Source: Streptomyces malachitofuscus
GTDB lineage: Bacteria > Actinomycetota > Actinomycetes > Streptomycetales > Streptomycetaceae
Reading direction: 5' to 3'
DNA length: 64,000 nucleotides
Assembly (NCBI RefSeq): GCF_014650055.1
Contig: NZ_BMUF01000012.1
Span: forward strand, 238,282 to 302,281
Below are positions 26,608-35,851 of this stretch, in pieces; within the stretch, counting starts at the first letter, position 1, and every line of letters begins with the position of its first letter. A program made the translations under genes and the position numbers. The notes under the pieces were generated by a model. The model was not told the DNA's origin and searched no databases. It saw only the letters and a program-made list of their open reading frames with translations.

Positions 26608-27735
26608 TCAGTCCACTATGGCCATCTCCCGCTCGGTGTTGTTCAGCCGCCGCCCGCCGTCCTCGGTGACGGTGACGATGTCCTCGATGCGCACACCGAA
26701 CCGGCCGGGGAGATAGACGCCGGGTTCGACGGAGAAGCACATGCCGGGGACGAGGGGCTGCTCCTCGCCCTCGATCATGTACGGCGGTTCGTGCGTGGTG
26801 ACACCGATGCCGTGCCCGGTGCGGTGAATGAAATACGCCCCGTACCCGGCGCCGGCGATGACCGCGCGGGCGGCACGGTCGACGTCCTGGCAGGCGGCGC
26901 CGGGCCGCACCGCGCGGAAGCCCGCCTCCTGTGCCTGGCGTACGAGGTCGTGCACCCGGCGCTCCTCGTCGGTGGGTTCGCCGACGTGCACGGTGCGGGA
27001 GGTGTCGGAGCCGTAGCCGTCCTTGAGGCCGCCGAAGTCGAGGACGACCATGTCGCCGCGTTCGATGACGCGGTCGCCGATCTCGTGGTGCGGGTTGGCC
27101 CCGTTGGGGCCGGAGGCGACGATGGTGAAGTCGACCTGGGAGTGTCCGAACCGGCGCAGCAGGGCGGCGAGATCGGCGGCGACGTCGGACTCTCGGCGGC
27201 CGGCGAAGGCCACGCCCTTGATCTCCTCGAACGCGGCGTCGGCGGCCGCTCCGGCGGCGGCGAGGAGGCGGAGTTCCGCCGCGTCCTTGACGGCGCGCAG
27301 CATGGGCAGTGCCTCGGTGAGGGAGGCGTAGGAGGTGCCGGGGAACGTCTTCTGCAGGCCGAGCAGGTGCATGGCCCAGGTGTTGTCGCTGATGCCGTAC
27401 CGGCCGTCCGCGTCCAGCAGGGCGGCGGTGGCGGCGTAGGGGTCCTTGCCGTCGGTCCAGTCGCGCAGGGTGAGGGCGGGGGCGCCGGTGGCGTGTTCGG
27501 CGTCCGGGGCCTCCAGGGTGGGGACGACGAGCACCGGGTCCCGGCCGGCCGCCAGGACCAGCAGGGTGAGCCGCTCGGTGACCGCGGTGGGGGTGTAGCC
27601 GGTGAGCCACACCAGGTCGGGGCCGGGCGCCACGAGCAGGCCGGCGAGTCCGGCGTCGGCGGCTTGCCGCGCGGCCCGCTCCATGCGGGCCTCGTAGTCG
27701 TCGGCGGTGAAGGACGCGGGCGTGGTGCCGGTCAT
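26608..27735 (-). CDS. M24-family Xaa-Pro aminopeptidase/dipeptidase
   Basis: A 375-aa cytoplasmic metallopeptidase with the creatinase/prolidase layout, an N-terminal domain (about 1-150) and a pita-bread catalytic domain. The five metal ligands are visible: Asp in MVVLDFGGLKDGY, Asp in GSDTSRT, His in HRTGHGIGVTTHE, Glu in FSVEPGVYL and Glu in VRIEDIVTV. It should remove or cleave X-Pro peptides. The start at ATG 27735 has GGGAGG about 7 nt upstream; an open frame extends to 27840 without conservation. It is divergent from the metallophosphoesterase gene. Confidence 0.92.
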   Translation of the reverse strand: MTGTTPASFTADDYEARMERAARQAADAGLAGLLVAPGPDLVWLTGYTPTAVTERLTLLVLAAGRDPVLVVPTLEAPDAEHATGAPALTLRDWTDGKDPYAATAALLDADGRYGISDNTWAMHLLGLQKTFPGTSYASLTEALPMLRAVKDAAELRLLAAAGAAADAAFEEIKGVAFAGRRESDVAADLAALLRRFGHSQVDFTIVASGPNGANPHHEIGDRVIERGDMVVLDFGGLKDGYGSDTSRTVHVGEPTDEERRVHDLVRQAQEAGFRAVRPGAACQDVDRAARAVIAGAGYGAYFIHRTGHGIGVTTHEPPYMIEGEEQPLVPGMCFSVEPGVYLPGRFGVRIEDIVTVTEDGGRRLNNTEREMAIVD

Positions 27736-27923
27736 CCGGGGGCCTCCCAGGGCGGACATCGGGGCTACGGGCAGCATCCTGCCCGGCGGGCGGGGGCGGC
27801 GCGAGCCGGTTCGCCGTGTTCGCCCCGGCGTCCGCCCCAACTAACGGCTGATGACTTCCCAACCATTAGATCTCGTGATGAGATCACCTTCGACCGTTGG
27901 CCCGGCCGAGGAGGCGTACGACC

Positions 27924-28679
27924 GTGCTCGTACTGGCGCACATCAGCGATCTGCATCTGGACGGAACCGCCAGGGCGACCGAGCGCGCCCGGCGGGTGCG
28001 CGACCGGCTGTGGGAACTGCCGGTCCGGCCCGACGCGCTGCTGGTGACCGGAGACATCGCCGACCACGGCACCGAGGCGGAGTACGAGGAGGCCGCCCGC
28101 CTGCTCGGGCTGCGCGACGGGACCGCCCCGTTCCAGGTGCTGACCTGTCCGGGCAACCACGACAGCCGGGCGCCGTACCGCAAGGCGCTGCTGGGACAGC
28201 CGGCCGCCGACGGGCCGGTCAACAGCGCGCATGTGCTGGACGGCGGGGCCGTGCTGATGTGCGACTCGAGCATCCCGGGGCAGGACGACGGCGAGCTGGA
28301 CGCCGAGACCTGCGCCTGGATCGAGTCGACGCTCGACGGACTCCCGGACGGTCTTCCGGCCGTGCTCGCCTTCCACCACCCGCCGGTGCCGCTGCACCAC
28401 CCCCTGCCCGACTCCTACCCCCTGCGCCACCCGGAACGGCTGGCGGACCTCCTGGCGCGCCGGCCCCGGGTGGCCGGGCTGATCACCGGTCACGCCCACA
28501 CCCCGGCCGCCACCACGTTCGCGGGCCGCCCCGTGCTGGTCGGGCCCGGCGTGACGTGGACGCTACGGCTGCCCTGGGAGGGCGAGCAGATCGCGGACCG
28601 GGACGCGCCGGTCGGGCTCGCCTTCCACGTCCTGGCCGACGAGGGGCGGCTCACCAGCCACTTCCGCGTGGTCATGTGA
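27924..28679 (+). CDS. calcineurin-like metallophosphoesterase (CpdA-like)
   Basis: A 251-aa phosphoesterase. All family motifs are present: HISDLHLDG (D9, H11), VTGDIADHG, CPGNHDSR, AFHHPPVP and ITGHAHTPA. The length and motif spacing resemble cyclic-nucleotide phosphodiesterases of the CpdA/Icc group, but the substrate cannot be told from sequence. The start is GTG at 27924, after GAGGAGG; an upstream TTG at 27897 is open but unconserved. It overlaps the convergent PDZ gene by 8 bp at the 3' end. Confidence 0.9.
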   Translation: MLVLAHISDLHLDGTARATERARRVRDRLWELPVRPDALLVTGDIADHGTEAEYEEAARLLGLRDGTAPFQVLTCPGNHDSRAPYRKALLGQPAADGPVNSAHVLDGGAVLMCDSSIPGQDDGELDAETCAWIESTLDGLPDGLPAVLAFHHPPVPLHHPLPDSYPLRHPERLADLLARRPRVAGLITGHAHTPAATTFAGRPVLVGPGVTWTLRLPWEGEQIADRDAPVGLAFHVLADEGRLTSHFRVVM

Positions 28680-29265
28680 CGATGCCGGGGACGGCCGTCA
28701 GCTGCCGGTAGCCGCCGCCGGCCCGCCGCACCGTCAGCTTCACCTCGTCGCCCGGGCGGGCCCGGGCGACGGCACGTGCCAGGTCGGCGGCCGAGTCGAC
28801 GCGCCGGCCGGCGAAGGCGAGGAGCACGTCGCCGCGTACCAGGCCCGCCGAGAAGCCGGGGCCCGGGATGTGCACGCCGACGACCCGTGCCCCCGGCTTC
28901 CGGTCGTCGGCCACCTCCACCCCGAGCCGGGCGACGACCGGTGCGGGCGCCGACGACGGCGCGGCGGGCGCGTCGCGGGGCGGTGACGCGGACGGGCCGG
29001 CGAGGGGAACCGTGCCCGTCTGCCGCTTCAGCTCGGCGAGTCCGCCCGCGCCGACGACGGTGGCGCCCATCGCTCCCAGCCCGACCCCGGACAGCACCAG
29101 GACGGCGCCGGTCGTCACACCGAGCAGCGCGGTCACCAGCCGCCGTCCGCGCCGGCGCCCGGCGTGCTGCCGGGACTTCCGGGGCTCCCGGGCGGCCCCG
29201 GAGGACTCCTGGGCTCCACCCGGGTCCCCGGGCAGGGGTTTGGGCCGCAGCGCGGGTCGTTCCAT
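28672..29265 (-). CDS. membrane-anchored PDZ domain protein
   Basis: A 197-aa protein. A basic cytoplasmic tail rich in Pro and Arg (1-45) is followed by one helix (LVTALLGVTTGAVLVLSGVG, about 48-67), a Pro/Ala-rich linker, and a C-terminal PDZ domain (about 115-195) with PGFSAGLVRGDVLLAFAGRRV. The PDZ lies outside the membrane. No protease domain is present, so it may act as an adaptor or be a shortened HtrA/S2P-like protein. The start is ATG 29265 with GGAGG 6 nt before it. It is just downstream of the geosmin synthase gene on the same strand, but 29 bp separate them with no evident coupling. Confidence 0.85.
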   Translation of the reverse strand: MERPALRPKPLPGDPGGAQESSGAAREPRKSRQHAGRRRGRRLVTALLGVTTGAVLVLSGVGLGAMGATVVGAGGLAELKRQTGTVPLAGPSASPPRDAPAAPSSAPAPVVARLGVEVADDRKPGARVVGVHIPGPGFSAGLVRGDVLLAFAGRRVDSAADLARAVARARPGDEVKLTVRRAGGGYRQLTAVPGIVT

Positions 29266-29294
29266 GGTTCGCCTCCGACAGAAGTGCCAGGCCG

Positions 29295-31451
29295 TCAGGT
29301 CAGAACCGGTGGAGCCGGCGCGCGGTACGGCAGGAAGCCGTGGACCCGGCCGGACAGGTACGCGTCCTGGTAGCGCGGGACGTTCCGGTGCCAGTTGAGG
29401 ATGCCCGCCATCCAGTTCTGCAGGTCCGTCACATAGCCCCGCATGATCTGCCGTGCCTCCTCCGACAACTGGAAGTCGTCGTAGACGACCGGCAGTTCGT
29501 GCGCCACGACGTGCTGGAACTGGCGCATCCGCTGGTTCATCAGGTCCTGCACCACGGGCAGCGCGGTCGGGTAGTCGACGCCGAAGAAGTTCTGCACGAC
29601 GAGGATCGCGTTGTGGATCTCGCCCTCGAACTCGATCTCCTTCTGGTAGGAGAAGACGTCGTTGAGGAGGCAGGCGTAGTCGATCGCCGCGTTCTCCAGG
29701 GAGCGCACGGGACCGCTGCGGTAGACCTCGGGCGGCACCGCCGGCCCGTGCCCGGCGCGGCAGAGCCCCAGGGTGAGGTCGGAGCCGAAGGTGGCGCGCC
29801 GCATCTCCAGGTAGTCCACCGGGTCCGGGACGCGGTTCTGGATCTGGTTGGACAGCTCCCACACCCAGGACTCGGTCATCGCCTCGATCGCCGACTTCAG
29901 GGGGCGGCGCTCCTCGGGGGTCATGCCGGCCGTCGTGCGCGCCCACAGGTCGATCAGGGAGCGTTCCATGGCGTTGGCGGGCGGTGGCACCGGCCCGTCG
30001 TCGAGGGGGGTGCAGGCCGCGAGGCGGGCCGTGGTCAGCCGGGCGGCGGCCAGGTCGCGGCGGTGGCCGTACACCAGCGGGTAGTAGTCGTCGCCGTAGG
30101 TGCCGAAGGCCAGCCAGTCCGAGGCGAGGTCGAGCTGTTCCTGGGTGGCGTCCGGGTCGAGGCCCGCCGCGCACAGCGGCAGGTCGCAGCTCGCCAGCTT
30201 GTCCTCGTCCCAGACGCCCTCGCTGAGAATGCCCATGCGCCGGGACCACTCGAGCAGATGCCGGCGCGAACCGTCGAGGGCGGGGCTGAGCCGCAGCGGG
30301 AACGGCATCTCGATCTCGGGGATGACCGACGGGCCGACCTTCGGGTACGGCACGTGGGTGTAGGCGCGCAGGCGCCGGGCCCCGGTGGTGGCGAGCAGCG
30401 CGCCGACGTCGGCGGCGGACGTGCCGGGGCCGGACGGCGCCTGCCAGGGGGAGCCGGAGCGCGCGCCCTCGTTCATGTACCGGCTGGAGCGCAGATGCCA
30501 TTCGTGGCCGCCGGACTGCCAGTCCTGGAGCCCCTTCGCGTACGCCGCCACGGCCGCGAGCTGGTCCGGGGTGAGGCCGTTCTCCAGCGCGACCGCGGGG
30601 ACTTCGGTGAACGCGGTGTGCTCGAACTGGTGCAGCCGGGAGGTGAGGACGTCGTTGACGATGTCGGCGGCCTCCTGGGTGGTGCAGCCGAAGAACGTCT
30701 CCAGGACGAGTACCCCGTTGCTGAGTTCGCCCTCGTCCTCGACCTCCCGCTGGTAGGAGAACAGGTCGTTGCGCAGGTGCACGGCGTCGGAGAACGTCTC
30801 CATCAGCACCCGCAGCGGCCGCGTCCCGGCGACCGCGTCGGGGACTTCGGCGGTCGCGTACTCCACGAGTCCCGCCGACCAGGGGGCGCCCCCCACCTTG
30901 CGGCGCATCTCGATGTACTCGACGGGGTTGGCGATCCGCCCCTCGTTGATGTTGGACAGCTCCCACATCGACTCGTTGAGCAGGTGTTCGGTGGCGACGG
31001 CGAACCGGCGGCGCCAGCCTGCGGACATCGCCGGCACGGTGCGCGCCCACAGGTCGGCCAGGCCCGCCTCGACCGGGTTCTCCGGCTCGGGGACGGGAGT
31101 CGCCGGGTCGAGCGGCATGAACAGCGGCAGCCGGTCCAGGTGGGCCTTGCCGGCGGCGCGGTCCTGGGTGCGCTTGTACTTCTCCAGGAAGTGGTCGTCG
31201 AAGAAGAAGACCCACACGTACCAGTCGGTGACGAGGGAGAGGGCGGGGCCGTCGCAGTCGGGGTGGGTGTAGGCGCAGAGCAGGCCGTAGTCGTGCGCGT
31301 CGAGGTCGGCCTGCTCCCAGACCCCGCTTCCCTCCAGCATGCCCATCTCGCGTGCCCACGCCGTCGAATGGGCACGGGCCTGATCGACGTGCGGATTGAG
31401 CCGCGCGGGGTGCGGCAGGTAGAAGTGCGGGAGTTCGAACGGCTGCGTCAT
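29295..31451 (-). CDS. geoA: bifunctional germacradienol/geosmin synthase
   Basis: A 718-aa two-domain terpene synthase. The N-terminal domain cyclises farnesyl diphosphate to germacradienol; its Mg-binding motifs DDHFLE (85-90) and NDLFSYQREVE are both present. The C-terminal domain converts germacradienol to geosmin and has DDYYP and NDVFSYQKEIE. Length and both motif pairs match the S. coelicolor geosmin synthase. It starts at ATG 31451 with no clear Shine-Dalgarno; GTAGCT lies about 8 nt upstream. Its neighbours are an ARMT1-like gene and a CprB homologue, both on the same strand upstream. Whether CprB controls it is unknown. Confidence 0.97.
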   Translation of the reverse strand: MTQPFELPHFYLPHPARLNPHVDQARAHSTAWAREMGMLEGSGVWEQADLDAHDYGLLCAYTHPDCDGPALSLVTDWYVWVFFFDDHFLEKYKRTQDRAAGKAHLDRLPLFMPLDPATPVPEPENPVEAGLADLWARTVPAMSAGWRRRFAVATEHLLNESMWELSNINEGRIANPVEYIEMRRKVGGAPWSAGLVEYATAEVPDAVAGTRPLRVLMETFSDAVHLRNDLFSYQREVEDEGELSNGVLVLETFFGCTTQEAADIVNDVLTSRLHQFEHTAFTEVPAVALENGLTPDQLAAVAAYAKGLQDWQSGGHEWHLRSSRYMNEGARSGSPWQAPSGPGTSAADVGALLATTGARRLRAYTHVPYPKVGPSVIPEIEMPFPLRLSPALDGSRRHLLEWSRRMGILSEGVWDEDKLASCDLPLCAAGLDPDATQEQLDLASDWLAFGTYGDDYYPLVYGHRRDLAAARLTTARLAACTPLDDGPVPPPANAMERSLIDLWARTTAGMTPEERRPLKSAIEAMTESWVWELSNQIQNRVPDPVDYLEMRRATFGSDLTLGLCRAGHGPAVPPEVYRSGPVRSLENAAIDYACLLNDVFSYQKEIEFEGEIHNAILVVQNFFGVDYPTALPVVQDLMNQRMRQFQHVVAHELPVVYDDFQLSEEARQIMRGYVTDLQNWMAGILNWHRNVPRYQDAYLSGRVHGFLPYRAPAPPVLT

Positions 31452-31546
31452 GGCCGGGAGCTACCCGTGGCCCGGTGGCGACATCCACCGGCCGGGAGGT
31501 GATCACACCTTCGCGTGAACCCTTCTCCGTACGGGAGTCGTGGAGT

Positions 31547-32725
31547 TCAGGTCCGTACCTGGATCAGCGCGTGGGTGCCGCCGGTGCGCCAGCGCTGCTC
31601 CTCGGCGGCCGTCAGCGCCGCCTCGGTCGCGGCGCTCAGCCCGGTGATCACGTCGGACTTGAGGGTGCGCAGGGCGGCGACCGGCCCCGGGAAGTATCCG
31701 GTGACGTCCGCGAACGGGGTGGTCGGGGACCAGTACCGGTCGCCGACGAGACGGCGGTAGTTGAGGTCTCCCTTGACGACGGTGAGCGCGGCGGCGGCGA
31801 AGTCGGCGCGCAGGTCGTCGGGCATCTCCCGGTAGGGCAGCGGCGAGCAGGAGAAGGGGTGCGCGCGCAAGGTGAGGCGGCCGTCCTCGAGGGCGTCCCA
31901 CAGGCCGCGTCCGTACTCGGCCGCCGTTCCCCCGGCGCCGGTGAGCCGGCGGACCGCGTCGAGGACGTCGGCGGTGGTGGCGTCGGAGACGTAGTACGGG
32001 TACGGCTTGATGTGCAGCACGGCCCGGCCGATGCGGCCGTGCGCCAGCAGGTGTGCGACGAGCAGCAGGTCGGGGACGAGTTCGCGGCCCGCGTTGTCGG
32101 CGACCAGGCAGAGCGTGCCCGTGCCGGAGGCGCCGAGCAGCGGCCACAGCCGCTCGCTGTCGTCGGCCACCAGGGCGGGGACGGCGGCCGTCTCCTCGGC
32201 TCCCTCGGCGGACAGCCGGAAGCCCAGGTCGGCGCGGTTGCCCCACAGGGAGCCGTGCAGGAGGGCCGCGGCCTGTTCCTCCTCCGGGCGGCCGGCGAGG
32301 TCGTCGAGCGCGGCCAGTTCCTCGTCCGTGGCGGGCGAGTCGAGTTCGGCGAGTTTGGACGGGCGGAACGGGTCGATGCCCTGCCAGGGGCCGGGTTCGA
32401 AGTAGTCCACCGCGTGCAGCAGCCGGCGGTAGAACCAGCTCTCCGACCACAGCCAGGGCACGTCGTACCACGCGCGGCCGGCGTAGGCGTCCATCCCCCA
32501 GGCCGCCCAGCGCTCGCGGTCGTGCGCGCGGGCGGGGAGGGGTTCGATCGTGCCCTCGGTGCAGTTGGCCAGCAGGGCGTCGAGCGCGGCGCGCTGCCCG
32601 GGCCCGTAGGGGAAGGCCTCGCGCACCTGCCGGATGATCGCGGGGTGCCGCTCGGCCAGCACACTGTGGGGGAACGTGCCGGGCTCGTCGGCGACGATCA
32701 CGGGCGCGGTGGGGATGTCGGACAT
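31547..32725 (-). CDS. ARMT1-like (DUF89) domain protein
   Basis: A 392-aa cytoplasmic protein with the DUF89/ARMT1 metal-dependent phosphatase or carboxyl-methyltransferase fold. Visible motifs are CLVADNAGRELVPDLLL (about 218-234, with the D-N pair) and VVKGDLNYRRLVGD (about 326-339, with the G-D-x-N-Y motif). Eukaryotic and bacterial members act as damage-control phosphatases on sugar phosphates; for this protein the substrate is unknown. It starts at ATG 32725 (MSDIPTAPV). It lies between cprB and geoA on one strand. Confidence 0.8.
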   Translation of the reverse strand: MSDIPTAPVIVADEPGTFPHSVLAERHPAIIRQVREAFPYGPGQRAALDALLANCTEGTIEPLPARAHDRERWAAWGMDAYAGRAWYDVPWLWSESWFYRRLLHAVDYFEPGPWQGIDPFRPSKLAELDSPATDEELAALDDLAGRPEEEQAAALLHGSLWGNRADLGFRLSAEGAEETAAVPALVADDSERLWPLLGASGTGTLCLVADNAGRELVPDLLLVAHLLAHGRIGRAVLHIKPYPYYVSDATTADVLDAVRRLTGAGGTAAEYGRGLWDALEDGRLTLRAHPFSCSPLPYREMPDDLRADFAAAALTVVKGDLNYRRLVGDRYWSPTTPFADVTGYFPGPVAALRTLKSDVITGLSAATEAALTAAEEQRWRTGGTHALIQVRT

Positions 32726-32766
32726 GCGGCTCACCGTAACGCGCGCCCGTCGCCGCCCGCCGTGCG

Positions 32767-33414
32767 TCACACCGGGGCGATCTCCCGTTCCAGCCGTGCG
32801 GCCAGGCTGAGGTAGCGGGCGCGCCGGGTGACGGGGACGAGACCGCGGATGAGGATCTGCCACATCTCCGCGGTGCGGCGGGGCTGGCGGGCGACGGATT
32901 CCCGGGAGCGGCCGACGACGCGGGTGCCGACGAAGAAGCAGACGAGGGAGTGGGCCACGACGTCGATGTCGACGTCGGGATGGACGTCCGCCTCCTTGAC
33001 GGCGCCGAGGAGCCGTGCGGTGACGATGTCCAGCCACTCGGTGAAGGGATGGCTGAGCGGCGGACGCGGGCGGGTGCCGCCGGTGGCGAGCCGCAGACCG
33101 GCGCGCAGCACGGGGTCCTCGGCCGACATCCTGGCTATGCAGAAGGTGAGGCGCATCAGCGCCTCCAGGGAGGTGTGCCCCCGTATCTCGGTGTCCCGGG
33201 CCAGTTTGCGGCAGGTCGCGGACTGCAGCTCCAGGACGGCGTGGGCGAGATCCTCCTTGGCGGCGAAGTGGAAGTAGAGGGCGCCCTTGGTGACATGGGC
33301 GTGCTCGACGATGTCGCTGAGACTGGTCGATTCGTACCCCTGCCGGTCGAACAGCTCGGCGGCGGCCGTGATGATCGTCGCGCGGGTCTGCTCGGCGCGT
33401 ACCTGCCTCGCCAT
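32767..33414 (-). CDS. cprB: CprB-type TetR regulator, gamma-butyrolactone receptor homologue
   Basis: A 215-aa TetR-family repressor. The N-terminal helix-turn-helix (QTRATIITAAAELFDRQGYE, then TSLSDIVEHAHVTKGALYFHF, residues about 9-47) is of the ScbR/CprB/ArpA type, and the ligand domain has LRAGLRLATGG and HPFTEW. From memory it closely resembles S. coelicolor CprB along its whole length, and, as there, it lies near geosmin synthase. CprB homologues regulate antibiotic production and sporulation, and CprB binds its own promoter. The start is ATG 33414, with AGGAG 8-12 nt upstream. Upstream AT-rich inverted repeats may be its operator. Confidence 0.93.
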   Translation of the reverse strand: MARQVRAEQTRATIITAAAELFDRQGYESTSLSDIVEHAHVTKGALYFHFAAKEDLAHAVLELQSATCRKLARDTEIRGHTSLEALMRLTFCIARMSAEDPVLRAGLRLATGGTRPRPPLSHPFTEWLDIVTARLLGAVKEADVHPDVDIDVVAHSLVCFFVGTRVVGRSRESVARQPRRTAEMWQILIRGLVPVTRRARYLSLAARLEREIAPV

Positions 33415-33452
33415 CGACTGACACTCCTGAGCCGGAAAGGAACGGGTCATGC

Positions 33453-33549
33453 CGTTTGTTTTAACGCCTCGTACACGATAACTCACCCTCCGGCGATGTT
33501 CATCACCCTGGTGTGCGACCGCATTTGGGCACATCCGGCAAAACAAACG
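33453..33549. promoter_or_regulatory. separated 10-bp inverted repeat upstream of cprB, candidate operator
   Basis: CGTTTGTTTT (33453-33462) and its exact complement AAAACAAACG (33540-33549) flank the presumed cprB promoter, about 39 and 126 bp from the start codon. Both are AT-rich islands in GC-rich DNA. Autoregulatory elements of gamma-butyrolactone receptors are AT-containing dyads of a similar kind, so each copy may be a CprB binding site. Autoregulation is inferred. Confidence 0.5.
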
Positions 33550-33603
33550 CGCTTCTCGAAAGAAAACAGCGCGTCCGGTATCTAAGTGTGTCAGGTGCCG
33601 GCG

Positions 33604-33654
33604 AAAAAGAGAACGGCGGGCCGACCGGTGCCCCATCCGCACCGGCCGACCCGC
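33604..33654 (-). terminator. intrinsic terminator of the S8 protease gene
   Basis: On the minus strand, a 16-bp stem (33639-33654 and 33616-33631, with two G-U pairs) and a 7-nt loop are followed by a U-rich run (33604-33611). It lies 17 bp after the protease stop. This is one of the few hairpins in the window with a true U-tract. Confidence 0.85.
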
Positions 33655-33670
33655 CTGCTTGTGGGGTCGC

Positions 33671-35500
33671 TCAGAAGGTCAGCTGCCAGCCGTTGAGCCG
33701 GCCGGTGTCCCAGGACGCGGTGTCCTGCACCCGCAGTTTCCAGGTGCCGTTGGCCGTCTCGGCGGAGGCGTTCACCGTGTAGGTGGTGCGGACGTCGTCC
33801 GCGGAGTCCGAGGAGCTCGCGGACTTCAGCCGGTACACCGAGCCGTCGGGTGCCACCAGGTCGACGACCAGGTCGCCGCGGTAGGTGTGGGTGATGTCCA
33901 CGCCCACCTGGAGGGCGGCCGGGGCGTTGCCGCTGCGTCCGGAGACGGTGATCGGGGACTCGATCGCCGAGCCGTTGTCCGGGACGGCGACGGCGGTGGA
34001 GCTCGAGTAGGTGGAGCCCGTGGACGTACCGCCCTTGACGGCCTGGACGGTCTTCGCGGCGTCCGCGAGACCCGCGCCGCAGCCACCGGAGCAGGTGCCG
34101 GGCAGCGCACGGGCGTTGGACTTGATCGCCGACTCGATCTGCGCCGGGGTGAGGGCGGGGGCGGCCGACTTCATCAGCGCGGCGAGGCCCGCGATGTGCG
34201 GGGCGGCCATGCTGGTGCCCTGGTAGAAGGCGTAGTTCTCGGTCGAGGGGGTGCGGGCGCCGGAGTTCAGCGTGGACAGGATGCCGTTCGCCGCGCTGGT
34301 CCGGGTCTCGCCGCCGGGGGCGGCGATGTCCACGGTGGCGCCGTAGTTGGAGTAGTAGGCGCGGCCGCCGGCGCGGTTGGTGGCGGCGACGGTGATGACG
34401 GTGTTGCAGTTCGCCGGGGAGGAGTTGGCGGCGTTCTGGTTCTCGTTGCCGGCCGCGACGACCACCGTGGTGCCCCGGCTCACGGCGCCGTTGATGGCGC
34501 TCTGGGTGGCGGTGGAACAGGCGCCGCCCCCGCCGAGGCTCATGTTGATCACCTTCGCCGTGTTGGCGTTGGCGGGCACCCCGGAGACGGTGCCGCCGGA
34601 CGCCCAGGTGATGGCGTCGATGATGTCGGAGTCGTAGCCGCCGCACTTGCCGAGCACGCGCACCGGGGAGATCTTCGCGCCGTGGGCGATGCCGGCGATG
34701 CCCTTGCCGTTGCCGGTGGCGGCGGCGATGGTGCCGGCGACATGGGTGCCGTGCCAGGAGGAGTCGCTGCCGGTGGCCTGGCCGCACTCGCCGGCGGCGT
34801 ACCAGTCGCCGGGGTCGGCCGGGTTGCTGTCACGGCCGTTGCCGTCGACGGAGACGGCGGTGTCGGAGATGAAGTCGTAGCCGCCGACGACGTTCGCGGC
34901 GAGGTCGGAGTGGGCGACGTAGCCGGTGTCGATGACGGCGACGGTCACACCGCTGCCGGTGGCGAGGTCCCAGGCGCCCGGCACCCGCATGCCGGCCGTG
35001 GACTCGAACAGGTCCCACTGCTTGGCGTACTCGGTGTCGTTCGGGGTGGCCAGCGGCTTGTTGAGACGGTCCGGCACCACATAGGCGACCTGCGGGTCGG
35101 CGCTGTACTCGGCGACGACGTCGGCGACATCGGCGCCCGTGGGCCGCTCCCCCAGGTCGACGAGGGCCGCTCCGGTGCCGAGGCGGCGCTGGAAGCCGAC
35201 GTCCTCGCCCGCCTGCTTGCCCTTGGCGGCCGCATCGGCGGCGGCGGCCTTGTCCGACCGGGCCTCGGCGGCACCGGACTTGTAGCCGACGATGAGCCGC
35301 TCGGCCGGGGCTCCCGGGGCGGCCTCGGTGCGGGCCGTGGGGACGGCCGGCGCGTCGGAGGGTGCCTCCTGGGCCACGGCGACCTGGCCGGAGGCGGCCG
35401 TCAGCAGGGCGGCGGAGAGTGCGGCGACGGATATCAGCGTCCGTCTCGGGGACGATCCCCGGGAAGGGTTCGACGAGGTACGCAAGGGTGTGCCTTTCAT
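33671..35500 (-). CDS. secreted S8 (subtilisin-like) serine protease with P-domain
   Basis: A 609-aa exported protease. A basic N-terminus and signal peptide (TLISVAALSAALLTAASG, about 22-40) precede an I9-type propeptide (ERLIVGYKS onward). The catalytic domain has Asp in VAVIDTGYVAH, His in WHGTHVAGT and Ser in QGTSMAAPHIAG. The last 100 residues are a proprotein-convertase P-domain (HTYRGDLVVDLVAPDGSVY, then DTGRLNGWQL). It is probably a broad extracellular protease. The SSI-type inhibitor at 21248, with Met at P1, is a plausible partner. It is divergent from an LPMO gene and followed by a strong terminator. Confidence 0.95.
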   Translation of the reverse strand: MKGTPLRTSSNPSRGSSPRRTLISVAALSAALLTAASGQVAVAQEAPSDAPAVPTARTEAAPGAPAERLIVGYKSGAAEARSDKAAAADAAAKGKQAGEDVGFQRRLGTGAALVDLGERPTGADVADVVAEYSADPQVAYVVPDRLNKPLATPNDTEYAKQWDLFESTAGMRVPGAWDLATGSGVTVAVIDTGYVAHSDLAANVVGGYDFISDTAVSVDGNGRDSNPADPGDWYAAGECGQATGSDSSWHGTHVAGTIAAATGNGKGIAGIAHGAKISPVRVLGKCGGYDSDIIDAITWASGGTVSGVPANANTAKVINMSLGGGGACSTATQSAINGAVSRGTTVVVAAGNENQNAANSSPANCNTVITVAATNRAGGRAYYSNYGATVDIAAPGGETRTSAANGILSTLNSGARTPSTENYAFYQGTSMAAPHIAGLAALMKSAAPALTPAQIESAIKSNARALPGTCSGGCGAGLADAAKTVQAVKGGTSTGSTYSSSTAVAVPDNGSAIESPITVSGRSGNAPAALQVGVDITHTYRGDLVVDLVAPDGSVYRLKSASSSDSADDVRTTYTVNASAETANGTWKLRVQDTASWDTGRLNGWQLTF

Positions 35501-35851
35501 GCCGGGACTCCGGGCAGCGCGGAGTGTGGGGAGAGAGGAATCGATTCGCTTCGTCCTCGAAGCGGGGGGTGAATCGACGTGCGGCAGATCGGCCGGCCGG
35601 GCGCTGTGGCGGCGGCCCGTTCGGGGGTCACCCGGGGGCCGGCCGCGCTCGAACGATAGGCAGCGCGCGGCGCGCCGGGATACGGGGGAAACCCTCGATC
35701 AGGCCCGGAACCCACCCTCGGCCAAAGGCGGTTGACCAGGAACGGGACGCTATGCCCCGCATCGGTACGGACGTGAACGCGCCAGGCGGTTCATCCGTAC
35801 TGCACGGGAAGGGCCCCACACGTTCCCGCCCCGCCGAAGGAGGCGTCCCGG
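35501..35851. other. intergenic region between divergent S8 protease and LPMO genes
   Basis: 351 bp with no gene I can support. It must carry both divergent promoters. TTGACC at 35732-35737 is a good -35 hexamer for the LPMO direction, but I do not see a -10 at proper spacing. GGAGG at about 35840 is the LPMO ribosome-binding site. Confidence 0.5.

Noticed and set aside
29295..31451. Larger terpene gene cluster around geosmin synthase
   Set aside because: Neighbours (PDZ protein, ARMT1-like protein, cprB) are not terpene-tailoring genes, and geosmin needs only this enzyme.
35732..35756. Sigma-70 promoter TTGACC...TATGCC for the LPMO gene
   Set aside because: The spacer is only about 13 bp, too short for a normal promoter.
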